Of a stretch of 62,000 nucleotides of DNA, positions 1 through 10,999 are shown piece by piece (the stretch's first letter is position 1; every line of letters starts with the position of its first letter). The notes below the pieces were generated by a model. The model made no database searches. It saw only the letters and a program-made list of their open reading frames with translations, and was not told the DNA's origin. A program made the translations under genes and the position numbers. The DNA lies in NCBI GenBank assembly GCA_037447655.1, contig JBBHKE010003393.1, forward strand, positions 59,646-121,645, read 5' to 3'. The stretch is from Zygnema cylindricum (taxonomy: Eukaryota; Streptophyta; Zygnematophyceae; Zygnematales; Zygnemataceae).

Positions 1-289
1 TGTGTCAAAATCAACTTACCTAAACGAGAAAGGATTTATATATATATAGATAGTATATAATATCATAAATCGTAACCAGCATCAGATCATCCTATTTCGA
101 CTGGTGATAGCCGGTCGAACTGCTTGGCGTCCATGGCCCTAGTTTAGGGCCCAGGCAGTCCTTATAAAAATCATCGGAATTTTTATAGACGGACAACTTG
201 ATTCCGTCGGTACCTATTTGGTGAGAGAAATAGGAAGTCACTGATGTGGTTCATACCCCCCATCTCATTAGACTAGAAAGTAAGGGGAG
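1..289. other. Left flank, no gene; remnant of copia 3' internal end at 266-289
   Basis: No coding sequence is recognisable. The last 24 bases (266-289) match the end of the copia-1 interior and its polypurine tract (8764-8787), so the LTR that follows was once the 3' LTR of an element. The rest has weak similarity to 37300-37430 (shared words around a CCATGG...CTAGTTTAGG stretch), suggesting a dispersed repeat. Confidence 0.5.
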
Positions 290-1312
290 TGTTGAAATTA
301 ATAGATTTCTATAGTATTTTCTAGGTTTAAAATGTTAGTATACAAGAAAAAGAAAAAGGACAGACAGCCTGCCTACACCTCCTCTCTCTACCCCCCATAC
401 TTGGTGTAGTCACTGAAGGATAAAGAGAGTGGTTTATCCATGGCTGCCTTAGTTCAACAGGCAGATATTTTTAAGGCTACTAAAAATATTCCTGACGGAC
501 CCGGGATTTGATCCCGGTACCTGCGGTTCGTCAAGCTGGCCGATAGTGGTCAGCTTTATCCTACTAGACTACGACCAATGCTAAATACTATAATATATGA
601 TAGATATATATATATTTAGGAAAGAGCAAATCCATTCAACTAAAACTGTGTACGGCGTGCATGGATACAGTTTTATGAATATACCAATTCAAAACGGATA
701 CCACGCATTTTGTTTTGACAACGAAACAAATATCGCGCAAGTATTTATTACGGCCAAGATTGCGTCTCGCTGCAAATCCAACGGCGCACATTATCGCCAA
801 AATCCTGAAGTTGTCACTTTGGCGTTTAGTGATGTGGCATGAGCTAGAGCCACGTGGAGAGATGACATTCGGTCATAGGAATTCCGAGGAATGTACAGAC
901 GAGTGAAAAGGAGACACGCGTCCGCTTAATAGTCTTGTCGTACATAGGCCGTACAAAAGGTACACTAGCAGTAGTACTTTTTGGTATTGTACAGTAATTT
1001 GATTGGTCCGTACTTCAGTAGATAAAAGTTATTAGAGGGAATCAGGACTTAGAAAATTTTGGTAGGCAGTCACCTCTCCCTTTGAGAGTTTGTACAAATT
1101 CGCATTTTTACTGCCTCATAACTTATCGGCTGGTTGGCCATTTTCAGTGATTCTTTTTGCTACGGACCCAGGGGAGTCCAGGCTGCACAGAAATGCAGTC
1201 AAATTGTCAGTGTGACTTTTTGGGCAGCAGTGGTTGTGGCTTGAAGTGTGTTAGTTAAATATTATCTAGAGGCTTCCTGTATTTGTAGTCCAATGGAGGA
1301 CACAGAATTGCA
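290..1312 (+). mobile_element. Lone 3' LTR of a copia-family element (LTR-0)
   Basis: Starts TGTTGAAAT directly after a polypurine tract (AAGGGGAG, 282-289) and ends in ACACAGAATTGCA, the same terminal block as the copia-1 LTRs. The length of 1023 bp matches the 1004-1007 bp copia-1 LTRs. Shared internal blocks include the CT-rich stretch near 375-400 and the GTACAG-rich part near 940-1020. No internal coding region survives upstream and no matching 5' LTR is in view, so this is an orphan 3' LTR rather than a clean solo LTR. Confidence 0.8.
491..577 (-). other. tRNA-like module inside LTR-0 (antisense)
   Basis: Read on the minus strand, this block starts with GTAGTCTAGTAGGATA, which resembles the D-arm/A-box of plant tRNA-Glu. 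A 6-bp stem AAGCTG/CAGCTT stands where an anticodon arm would be. It closes with a perfect 5-bp T-arm CCGGG-ATCAAAT-CCCGG (501-517), which resembles a Pol III B box. It is not a functional tRNA: no acceptor stem pairs well. Related modules sit at the same place in the other LTRs of the window. Confidence 0.5.
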
Positions 1313-2373
1313 TTAGTATTACCTCTCATTTATCGTTGATGGCGTTCTAATTCTATCCCAAGCTGTTTTTGAATAATAGGAAATTATACTACCATTTTTT
1401 GACGATAATGTTTTGACTCTTCCAATAATTATACTTGGGGCCCAAAATCAACTCATGCTTTGTCCATGTCCAAATGCCATCGACAAATTTCAATTGCAAC
1501 AACACGTATTATAGTAAAAATTAGTTGTGTGATTTCATAATTTCTTATAGGCACCATCTCTTGCTCAATTGTGTTATCATTTACAACCATGTTCGAGGCT
1601 AAGCCTTAGAGCATGGTTGCAAATCGCACCATTTTTTTTTCCACCGTGTTGACACTTGAATACTCCCTCCTAAGCCCCATATGCCCTAAATACGTAAGTT
1701 TTGTTTTGGTTTCCCTCCTCCCGTTTAGGAGAACCTTTGGTATTGTTTTTCTCACGTATCAAATTGGGACACACAGATTTCTAGTGCAGTATGAGCGTGG
1801 CGGCTTATGATATAAAGACTTCAAATAGATAAGCATATTCTCACTAATACATGATAAATTGGTTTGGCCCACTTAGGGTGAAGGTTTTCATATCTTTTGA
1901 TGAGTATTTTAATGGATTTTTCATGATTGTGTGCAAAAGTCTTTTAAATGCACAGGTGTCAAGAGTGTTCCACCGAGCCCTCTAACTTATTTTTATAATA
2001 AAGGTGAATCAATTACCTTTTTAGCAAGCTCGAGCCGTTGCACTCTAAGCACGATCATAGATGACGCGTGTGGCCTTCTACATATTTCACCAAGGGATTT
2101 GATACACAACCACGCCTTTCGTTTTTTGGGCCTTCACTTATCAAGGTTTTAGATAGTCATATTGTATACTTTTTTTGTTTCGGAAGTCAACTTCAATACA
2201 ATGATCATCATTACTATAGTTAACAATCGAAAAATAATGGTTATAACATTCGATTGTGACGCCACGAGGGAGAATAAAGATAACACGTGACAAGAAAAAA
2301 CAGTTTGACTACCTTTACAATGTTTAGTTTTATTAACAAAGGGCAATGTCGTTAATAAATAAAGTATTTATTT
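1313..2373. other. Intergenic, no feature seen
   Basis: AT-rich sequence between two LTR elements. Open frames here are short, without family motifs, and look random. It is the target DNA into which copia-1 inserted (left target bases 2369-2373, TATTT). Confidence 0.5.
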
Positions 2374-3380
2374 TGTTGAATTTTTAGATCTAAAATGTAT
2401 TTTCTAGGTCTGAATAGCTTAAGTTAAAATAGAAAAGAAAAGCGTAGGCAGTCTGCCTCCACCTTTCCCCTCTATCCCCCATACTTGTTGTAGTCACCGA
2501 AGGAAAGAGAGGGTGGTGGAGCCATGGCTGCCTTGGCTCGTTAGGCAAATCAGAAGAAGTGATATATGTCACTCCTAACTAAAAGGTTGAGTCCGACAAG
2601 ACTCGAACCTCCAACCGGCAGAGCGAGACATAGCTGTCAGCCTTAACCAGTCTGACGTTGAAGTTCGATAGAGTACATGGGGTATGATTAGAATTTAAAT
2701 ATGTCAGGATTCACTAATCCGATTAACAGAATTACGGATAAGTAACATAGAAACAAAATGAAATATAGTGCGAAAGTGACACCGCAAAAAACAAAGTTAT
2801 CGGACATTGATTTTCAACAGCTAGCATTAAAAGCCGATCTGAATCCGACGGCACGCATCATCGCCAAGACCTAGGAATGGGCGCTTTGGCAGTTTTCGGG
2901 CGTGACATGACATTGAGCCACAAGGCAAAATAACATTGGATAGCGGGAAACTCGGGGATCATAAGAGCGAGTTCGGGGGAGACAGGCATCCACTCAATGG
3001 CCGAGTCGTACACAAATTGTACAGAAAGTAAACTGGCCACAATACCTTTCTGTACTTTACAGTTCTTTGATTGGTTCGTACATCAGTAGATAGGGGTTAT
3101 GAGAGGGGTTTAGGACTTAGGAGATTTAGAAGATAGTCGCCTTACTCCCACTGAGCTTGTATATATTTTGGCATATTTGCCACTTGATAATTAATCGCCT
3201 GGCTGGGTGTTTTCTGTGATATCTTTTGCTCCGGACTCAGGGGAGTCTAGACTGCACAGGGTGCAATCACATTGATTGTTTGACTACTTGGGTATCTATG
3301 ATCGTAGCTAAACAAGGGTTAGCCAAAACTATTTAGAGGCTTCTTAAATTTTGTAGGCCAATGGGGGACACAGAATTGCA
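2374..3380 (+). repeat. Copia-1 5' LTR
   Basis: 1007 bp, TGTTGAATTTT...GAATTGCA; aligns along its length with 8788-9791. It contains an antisense tRNA-like block at 2586-2655 and the shared GTACAGAAAGT promoter-side words near 3010-3060. Confidence 0.9.
2586..2655 (-). other. tRNA-like module in copia-1 5' LTR
   Basis: On the minus strand a B-box-like GGAGGTTCGAGTC (T-arm with GAGT...ACTC pairing) lies about 40 nt after an A-box-like GGTTAAGGCTGAC. The homologous block in the 3' LTR is at 8998-9068. The arrangement is that of a tRNA-derived Pol III promoter, but the acceptor stem cannot be closed. Confidence 0.45.
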
Positions 3381-3395
3381 GGTTATGGGCCCACC
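3381..3395 (+). other. Primer-binding site for an internal (half) initiator tRNA-Met
   Basis: GGTTATGGGCCCACC starts at the first base after the LTR. It is the reverse complement of the anticodon arm of plant initiator tRNA-Met (GGTGGGCCCATAACC, anticodon CAT), not of its 3' end. Drosophila copia primes in this way from a tRNA-iMet 5' half. The same 15 bases adjoin the copia-2 5' LTR. Confidence 0.8.
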
Positions 3396-3493
3396 CTCTA
3401 GGGTGCCCATCTTCAACGGATCTAGTTTCATTTATTGGGAAGCCTTGATGGTAGAAGGTTTGTGTGAAAAATGATACTGGGGCATCGTCATTG

Positions 3494-4549
3494 TGAAACT
3501 CTGAGATCTCTATAAGTCCTCAGAGTGGACAGCTTCTAAGAAGCCTCTAGGATAACACTGATCCCTTTGTGTTTCAGCAAAAATAACTGCCACCCTGGCA
3601 AAAAATAACTCAGACCAACTTCACCCCTATGAAGGCAAGAATCCCCTGAGTGGATAGCAGAAAGAATCTCTGAATTTGCTCCCCTGAGCAGTAAGTTATG
3701 GAGGGTCATAGTTGACTTTTTGTACAGAAGCTCTGTGGGAGAGAGGGTCCTATCTTCTAATTTTTCTAAGTCCTATCTCTCTCACAGACTCTATCTACTG
3801 ATGTACGGAGCCAATCAGATTTCAATTTCGTACACAATAGTACAGCTGCCAGTGTACTTTCTGTACGGACACTGAACGACATGGCCTAAATGTCGACACG
3901 TGGTATGTCCGGATTCGCTCCCTTAATCTTCGGAGATGCCGCGATCCAATGTCATTCCGCCACGTTTCATCCGATGTGGCAAAGACCACAAACCGCCGAA
4001 ATCCTCTTCTGCGATCTCGTCGTTAATTTTGGCCGTCCGATTAAATTCACATTTAATCGTAGCCGTAATAAATACATGCGCGGTATTCGTTTCACTAAAG
4101 AAATAAATGCGCGGTATTGGTTTCGTATCCGTACCGGAATCCTTATTTTTACATTTACTGGATATATGTCTCCCGTAAACAGTTACAGTTAAATGAACTA
4201 TCCTACATTTAAATGTTTAAATAATTATCAAACCCTATAGTACGTAACACTACTTCTAGACTTAACGGCTAAGGCTAACGGCTACCGGCTGTGTGCCGGC
4301 CGGTAGGTACCAGGATCAAATCCTGTGGCCGGCAAATATCTTTTAGTAAATTAAACCCCTAACTAAAATATATTTTCCGGTAAACCTCTAGATAGCCTAG
4401 GTAGCCATGGCTCTAGCTCCCTCTCCAATTTCTCAGTGACTACAACAAGTTTGAGAGTTGGAGAGAGAAGTTACAGGTAGACTGCCTCGGCTTCTTTTTT
4501 ATTTCTATTCAGACCTAGAAAATACTTTAAAAGACCATTAATTTCTACA
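3494..4549 (-). repeat. Solo LTR of copia-2 family nested in copia-1
   Basis: 1056 bp, exactly the length of both copia-2 LTRs, with the same ends (TGAAACT... and ...TTTCTACA on the plus strand). Flanks CATTG (3489-3493) and CGTTG (4550-4554) agree at four of five, as expected for an aged target duplication. No internal sequence remains, consistent with LTR-LTR recombination. It separates the copia-1 primer-binding site and leader from gag. Confidence 0.88.
4257..4338 (+). other. tRNA-like module in the solo LTR
   Basis: Plus strand: GGCTAAGGCTAACGGC (A-box-like), then a nested stem TGCCGGCC/GGCCGGCA enclosing AGGAT-CAA-ATCCT, with B-box-like GGATCAAATCC. This is antisense to the LTR, the same relation as at 491-577. 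Confidence 0.45.
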
Positions 4550-4689
4550 CGTTGGACAAGTGAAAGGTCTATCTCAAGGAATTCACTAGGGTTTAGTGGA
4601 GTGAGGTTTTTTCTGCAGCAGTATTTGCTCCAACGCAGGAGGCACTTAGTGAAAATATCAGTGTGTCTAAAAAAGGGAAAAGAAGGAGA

Positions 4690-5425
4690 CACCTTTTACT
4701 TCTATCGCCACGGTACCCGAAGCAGCGGCCGTGAAGTCTGAACAAAACGATATTCAAATGTGGGAATACAGAAACATGGCAGCCTGTCACTTCATTCAGA
4801 GGCATCTTACTAAAGCTTTGGCGACCTCCCATCTCCACATTTTCAAAGCCGAGGAGTTGTGGGAGACCTTAGTGAAATCTTTAGAGCTGGTACCATTCAT
4901 GAGCTCCAGTTGGTTGAGCAACAGTTAGGGGAGTATACTTACGAAGGGGGGGAAATGCTAGACTATTGTAATGACCTCTTTTGTTTGTATATGGAGATGG
5001 AGAGTGCCCGGTGGACCGGTAATATGAAGATGAAAGTAAACACCTGCCTACTGAGTTTGAGAAAATAGTGTATCGAGTGTAGGAAATGGATGACAGTTTG
5101 TGGAAGTGGAATACAGTGGTTCGGATGATACTTTTGTAGGATAACAGTATCGAGATTTGGAGAGGAGGAAAGAGCGTTCAAGCTTTAGCTGCCGGAACGG
5201 ACCGGTGGGGGAAGGATTAAAGGAAGCCATACGACAACTTCAACGGAGAGAAAGATCAAACTGGAGGACCGAGGCCTCCAAAGGGCCTTTGTCATTTCAG
5301 CAAAAAGCCGAGACACTTCATAGCTGATTGTGTCAAGCTATCGGAGCTCAGGCTCCAAGAGAACCTTGGAGGGGGTTCTTCCGGAGGGAAGAAAAAAGCA
5401 CGTGTGGTCACACAAGTGAAAGGAG
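4690..5425 (+). pseudogene. Copia-1 gag remnant
   Basis: Encodes a UBN2/copia-type Gag core in two frames. The first piece (from about 4731) contains NDIQMWEYRNMAA and HFIQRHLT. A frameshift near 4865 leads to the second piece with AGTIHELQLVEQQLGEY and GGEMLDYCND, ending at a stop at 5066-5068. The same motifs in the same order occur in copia-2 gag. A CCHC zinc knuckle follows near 5285-5335, but its second cysteine is replaced by serine (CHFSKKPRHFIADC). Gag would form the virus-like particle; this copy cannot. Confidence 0.8.
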
Positions 5426-5484
5426 AGACCAAGGAGGATGAGTCCTAAAAGGAGGAGGATGGAGAGCTTCTTTTTGACAAAAAC

Positions 5485-6141
5485 TTGGTGGAGAAGGAGA
5501 TTCCTCGAAAACAAAAGTGTGCTCTCGGAGCCCGAGAACCTCCACAGGAAGGATGGATCATCGATTCAGGTGCATCCATGCATATGTGTCGTGACAGGCA
5601 CCTCTTTACCAAGCTAAGAAAGATCCCCACTGTAGAGATCAAGTACGGGGATGGGAGAGTAGTTACTATAGATCTAATTGGATTGGTACATTTAAAAGTC
5701 TTAGTAAAGAGTAAGACTTACATACTCATTTTCTTTCATGTACTTTATATTCCTCAGCTGAGCAAAAAATTTGTCTCTACTTCTGTATTAGATGATATGA
5801 AGTTTGATACCTTCAATAGAAAGGGAGTCTTTACAGCTAAGTATGGGGAGGAAGTCTACTTCACAACAGATAATGGTAGCCAAGGAAATGTTTAGGCTTA
5901 ACTTGAGTAATGAAAAGAAGAATGCTTACTATGTTGATGTCCCAAACTTGATGATTTGGCATAAGCGGTTGGGTCATGTGCACTTTGATAGGCTGAGGGA
6001 AATGAAGAAGCTTGGTGTAGTAGAAGGCATTCAGTTTGGGGATAATGAAATGGTGGATGATTGTAGTGGATGTGCTCAAGGTAAGGCTCACAGACTTCCA
6101 TTTCCCAAAACTGCCACATATAAAGGTGAGAGAATAAAGTA
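5485..6141 (+). pseudogene. Copia-1 aspartic protease and GAG-pre-integrase region
   Basis: The frame at 5485-5895 carries the retropepsin active-site motif WIIDSGASMHMC (D-S-G), followed by VLYIPQLSKK, typical of copia protease. It stops at 5893-5895; a shifted frame continues with the integrase N-terminal zinc-binding segment: MIWHKRLGHVHFDRL (HH pair) and CSGCAQGKAH (CC pair), ending near 6140. In an intact element both are part of one polyprotein. Here a stop and a frameshift separate them. Confidence 0.85.
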
Positions 6142-6880
6142 GTAGATCAGGTCCACACAGATATTTGGGGACCAGCAAAAGTACCTTCGGTAGGAGGTAA
6201 GAGGTTCATGATGACACTTGCTGATGACTGGTCCACATACTCTAGAGTCTACTTTCTAAAAACAAAATCTGAAGCACCAACTTACTTCAAAGAATATAAA
6301 GCATTGAGTGAGAAGTTGCACGAAACCCTCATTAAGAGAATAAGAAGTGACGATGGGGAAGAATATATTTCTAACCACTTTGAGGAATACCTGTGGGATG
6401 AAGGAGTTCAACCTGAGAAAACTGTACCTTATAATCCAAAACAAAATGGGGTAGCTAAGAGGTTGAATATGGCGCTAGAAGATACCGTATGTAGTATATT
6501 GGCCGACAAAATGATAAGAAAAAGGTTTTGGGCTGAGGCCATGAACAGTGCAAACTACATCAAAAATAGAGTCCTTACCTCAGCTGTGAAAGGAATGAAT
6601 ACTTATGAAAGATGGGTTGGAAGGAAACCAAATATTTTTCACCTGAAAGTATTCAGTAGTCAAGTTTACAGACTTGTCACAGATAGGAAGAACTGGAAAT
6701 TAGATGCTAAAGGGAAACCAGGATATTTTGTGGGATATGATGAGGATGTCAAGGGATATAGAGTCTAGGACTTAGCTAAACAAGATATCATTCTTGTAAA
6801 GCATCTAGTTGTCATGGATGAAGGGAAGTCATTTGACCCTTTGAAAGACACCGAGAAGATAAAAATCAGCTGAGTTCGAG
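6142..6880 (+). pseudogene. Copia-1 integrase catalytic core remnant
   Basis: The open frame at 6208-6768 shows the DDE core: first Asp in MTLADDWSTYSRVYFLK, second Asp in RSDDGEEYISN, Glu region in NPKQNGVAKRLN. In the last motif the usual AER is AKR, so the catalytic Glu appears replaced by Lys. The copia-specific C-terminal motifs GRKPNIFHLKVF and KPGYFVGYDED follow. A stop at 6766-6768 is read through by homologous sequence (DIILVKHLVVMDE) to about 6870. Confidence 0.85.
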
Positions 6881-7139
6881 GGTGAGGAAGACTCGGATCT
6901 TCCCAGAAGAGACATGAGTGAAAAAGTGATTCCAGATTCAGAGGAGATCCGCGATGAAGGAGATAAACCGGAAGCTGCCCATATCCTTGTACACTTCGAG
7001 GAGACAGAAAAAAAGGAGATGGAACCGGCTTTCGATGGATAGGGGAGCCGATGAGACGTTGAGGAGGAACCTCAGATTTCCCTCCATCCCAACTTCGGAT
7101 TTTGAAAGAAGACGAAGGGGCAGCAAAAGGCTGCAGGAA

Positions 7140-8151
7140 AGACAAGCTGCTCACAAGGTAACTCAGATGTCTCACCCTAATGAGCCTCACTCATACTCAG
7201 ATGCAATGGACAGTCCGGAAAAGGATAGATGGGTTAGAGCCATAAATGATGAGATTACATCCATCATGGAAGCAAAAACTTGGGAACTAGTGGATTGCCC
7301 TCCATATAGAAAATTGATCAGGTGCAAATGCGTGTTTAAATTGAAAATGAACACAAATAATACCATTGAAAGATATAAGGCTCGGTTGGTAACAAAGGGG
7401 TTCACTCAAAAAGAAGGGATAGATAATGAAGAAACCTTTGCTTTTGTGGTACGGTTCCCATCAGTAAGGATTCTCCTTAGTCTAGCTGCAGCGGAAGACA
7501 TGGAAATACACCAGATGGATATTAAGACCGCCTTCCTCAATGGTGAACTAGAGGAAAAAATCTTCATGCGGCAACCAGAAAGGTTTGTAGAGGAAGGTGA
7601 GGAGAGCAAAGTCTGCAGACTTATAAAGTCCATTATGGACTAAAATAAGCTCCCAGGCAATGGAATAATAACCTACATGAGTTTCTCACCAGCCTAGGAT
7701 ATTTCCGGATAACTTTAGACTACTCTATATATATGTTTGAGGATGAGAATGGTGTTATTTTCATTGCAATGTATGTGGATGATTTGCTGGTGTTAAGTAA
7801 ATTTATGGAAAAGATCAACAAGCTAAAAAAAAATATCTTAGAAGCATATTTGATATGAAAGATCTAGGAGAGGCAAGATATATCTTGGGAATGCAAATGG
7901 AAAGAGATAGGGGAAGAAGGATTATCACACTTATTGAGAAAGAAGCTATAGAGAATATGCTCGAGAAATTCCAAATAGAAAAGGCAAACAGTTGTACCAC
8001 TCCCATGAACTTGAAGAAAATAAGTGATGGGATTGTAGGAGAAGGAGTGATAATCTTAGAGGATCAGATGAGTCCCGAAGAAAGACAGTTTATTAATGTC
8101 TATTCCTTACAGGCAAGTTGTAGGAAGTCTAATCTACTTAATGAATTGTAA
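7140..8151 (+). pseudogene. Copia-1 reverse transcriptase remnant
   Basis: Copia RT motifs in order: WVRAINDEI, TWELVDCPP, IERYKARLVTKGFTQKEG, HQMDIKTAFLNGELEE (first catalytic Asp), a stop at 7641-7643 where YGLKQ should follow, then after frameshifts the YVDDLLVLS active-site box (about 7770-7798) and DMKDLGEARYILGM (from 7852). Several stops and shifts mean it is inactive. Confidence 0.88.
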
Positions 8152-8760
8152 TAGGCCACACATAGCTTCAACAGTTGGAGTTCTCAGTATGAGTCTTAAT
8201 GATCCTAGCAAAAGAGACTGGGAGGCAGCAAAGAGAGTCATGAGATAACTGGTGGGTACAAAAGAATTATGTTTGCATTTGGGAGGGGAGCACAATGACA
8301 TCACCACTTGGAGTGATGCCAGTTATGGAGATGCACCTATCAGAAGATGAACTTCTGGATATGTATTGTATGTGGGGGAAGGTGCTTGCTGTTGAAGCAG
8401 CAAGCAACATAAGGTGGTTGCTCAGTCCACTATGGAGGCTGAGTAAATGGCCTCTTGTTGTGTTGTGAAATAATTGATGGGTAATGTCTGTGCTACAAGA
8501 AGTAGGGTATATGAAGAAAGGGGTGCATGAAGTCTTCTGTGGTAATCAGGCTGCAATTACAATTGCAGCCAATCCAAAACATCATTTCAAAGCTAAACAC
8601 GTCGACATAAGGCTGATTTTTGTGAGGGAAAAGGTCGAAAACAAAATTGTGAATCTCGTGTATAAACCAGATTGACAAATGATTCCTGATATGATGACTA
8701 AACCTGTGCCCTCACCCAATTTGAAATACTGTAGAGAGAAGTGTGGACTAAAAGAAAAGT
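8140..8760 (+). pseudogene. Copia-1 RNase H remnant
   Basis: Recognisable copia RNase H blocks: RPHIASTVGVLSMSLN, RDWEAAKRVMR, LHLGGEHNDITTWSDASYGD, TSGYVLYVGEGACC, STMEAE, then NQAAITIAANPKHHFKAKHVDI. At least four in-frame stops interrupt it. The usual RPDLA is degraded to RPHIA. Confidence 0.82.
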
Positions 8761-8787
8761 TTAAATTAGACTAGAAAATAAGGGGAG

Positions 8788-9791
8788 TGTTGAATCATTA
8801 CATCTTAAAGGTATTTTCTAGGTTTGAATGGCTTAGGTGAGAATAGAAAAGAAAAGCGTAGGCAATCTGCCTCCCCATCTTTCTGCTATCTCCCATACTT
8901 GTTGTAGTCACTGAAGGAAAGAGAGGGTCGTGGAGGCATTGTATCTTGGCCCCTTAGGCATGTTAGAAGAAGTGACATATGTCTCTCGTAACCAAAAGGT
9001 TGAGTTCGATATGACTCGAACCTCTGACCGACAGAGCGAGACATAGCCGTTAGCCTTAGCCGGTCTGTTGTTGAAGTCCGTTAGAGTACATGGGGTATGA
9101 TTAGAATTTAAATATGTCAGGATTCACTAATCCGATTAACGAAATTACGGATAAGAAACAAAGAAACAAAATTAAATATAGTGCGAAAGTGAAACCGCAC
9201 GAAACAAAGTTACTGGACATTGATTTCAACGGCTAGCTTTAAAAGCCGATTTGAATCCGACGGCACGCATCATCGTCGAGATCTAGGAATGCTCGATTTG
9301 GCAGTTTCGGGCGTGACATGACATTGAGCCACGTGGCAGGATAACATTGGATAGCGGGAATCCCAGGGAGCATTAGAGCGAGTTCGAGAGAGACAGGCGT
9401 CCACTCAATGGCCGAGTCGTACACATACCGTACAGAAAGTACATCGGCCACAGTACCTTTCTGTACTTTACAGTTCTCTTATTGGTTCGTACATCAGTAG
9501 ATAGGGGTTGTGAGAGGGGTTTAGGACTTAAGAGATATAGTAGGTAGCCGCCTCTCTCCCACTGAGCTTGTATATATTTTGCCATCTTTGCCACTTGATA
9601 ATTAATCGCCTAGTTGGGCGTTTTCAGTGATATCTTTTGCTGCAGACTCAGGGTAGTCCAAACTGCACATGGGTGCAGTCAGATCGCTTGTTTGCATACT
9701 TGGGTATCTGTGATCCTAGCTGAAGAACGGTTAGCCAAAACTATTTAGAGGCTTCCTAAATTCTGTAACCAATGGGGGACACATAATTGCA
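8788..9791 (+). repeat. Copia-1 3' LTR
   Basis: 1004 bp starting TGTTGAATC immediately after the polypurine tract at 8777-8787 and ending ATAATTGCA. Homologous throughout to 2374-3380 with scattered substitutions, so the insertion is not recent. Confidence 0.9.
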
Positions 9792-10394
9792 TATTATATA
9801 CAACTTTGTGTTCTTTGTTTAACCTTATAAACTTAGCCTATTTTGTCTCGACTTTTGTGGTTTTATCTCTTTTTACTTTTGTTTTATTCCCTATGTTTAG
9901 CTAGGTGTTTTTCTATTGTCTATTGTATTTGTCGCGATACTTCGCCATGAGAGCATGGTGCGCGTCTCAAATTCGTAACTCGTTGAAGAAAGAGTTGGAG
10001 GAATGTGTATAAATGAAGCAAATTGAAAAAAACAGTGAATGGTCAACCATCTCGAAGTTAATTTATCAACATATCCAATGAATACATCGACGATATCGCG
10101 ATGGTTTTGTTATCGATATATAGAACCCTTGTATTGATTATAGTAAAGTCGATTGTGAGTACATATCGATTATCACTAAGAAGATATAGATACACAATAA
10201 TCGCCATAAGCGACATTACGATGGACAACAACCTTTTTGAGGCGATACACCACTGGCCTATATTGTACCGATAATTAGTGTATGTATCCGATATGATAGA
10301 CAACTCTAAACCAATGACCGGTGTTTGGTTCTAGGGGGTGTACAATGCAGACGCTAAACACTATCATAAATATAAACATATATTCATATATAGA

Positions 10395-10396
<2 letters not shown>
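9792..10396. other. Intergenic, no feature seen
   Basis: AT-rich flank of copia-1. No motif-bearing frame. A few ATCGCGAT-like words near 10090 and 10580-10930 recur but form no clear unit. Confidence 0.4.

Positions 10397-10473
<77 letters not shown>
10397..10473. repeat. (TA)n microsatellite
   Basis: About 38 uninterrupted TA units, followed by GTTTGTGT and further TATA-rich sequence to 10560. The apparent tyrosine/isoleucine-rich reading frames across it are artefacts of the repeat. Confidence 0.95.
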
Positions 10474-10476
<3 letters not shown>

Positions 10477-10999
10477 TGTGTTTGTGTATATATAACATGT
10501 TAGTTTTTTGTTTATATATATATGCATATATATTATAATAGTTATATATATATATATTATAATAGTTTTTTGTATTGATAAGAAACTTATCGCGATGAAA
10601 CCGTTACCGATAGTTATCTATTATCGAACGGTGAGGGGTCTTGATATATCGCTCCTAGACGAACAAGTTCCTTATCGGGGATAAGTTGAAAAAGGTATGG
10701 TACCCTATAATAAATTATATTTTATTCTCCACTCTATGCCACGCACGACAATGTGTCCCGTACTCTGTATAACGAAAGAATTAAAGTATGGTAAAACGGA
10801 ATAAACCGTACAGAAGTACAGTATAAACCGTACAATTATTGCCAATAGTTAAAGAACCGATGTTATCGCGATAAAAAAATGATATTATCAGTTTTTTTAT
10901 CGCCATAACACCGGTACTCTCGTGCCAATATATCGATTATCGGTAGGCAAAAAAAAAGGGCATACCGGTTATTGGCTACCGGCTACCAATACACAACAC

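Larger units (their letters stand above)
2374..9791 (+). mobile_element. Copia-1: full-length, decayed Ty1/copia retrotransposon
   Basis: Flanked by about 1-kb LTRs (2374-3380 and 8788-9791), each TGTTGAA...TTGCA. A primer-binding site abuts the 5' LTR and a polypurine tract (AATAAGGGGAG, 8777-8787) abuts the 3' LTR. Between them the Ty1/copia order gag, protease, integrase, RT, RNase H is readable. Flanking bases TATTT (2369-2373) and TATTA (9792-9796) match at four of five and probably represent the target duplication. Frameshifts and stops in every domain, plus a solo LTR in the gag leader, make it non-autonomous. Its gag and protease sequences are close to those of copia-2, so the two are subfamilies of one lineage. 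Confidence 0.92.

Noticed and set aside
491-577. Functional tRNA gene
   Set aside because: T-arm and A-box-like words are present, but no acceptor stem or proper anticodon loop can be formed.
10321-10538. Tyr/Ile-rich frames with apparent membrane character
   Set aside because: Translation of the (TA)n microsatellite.
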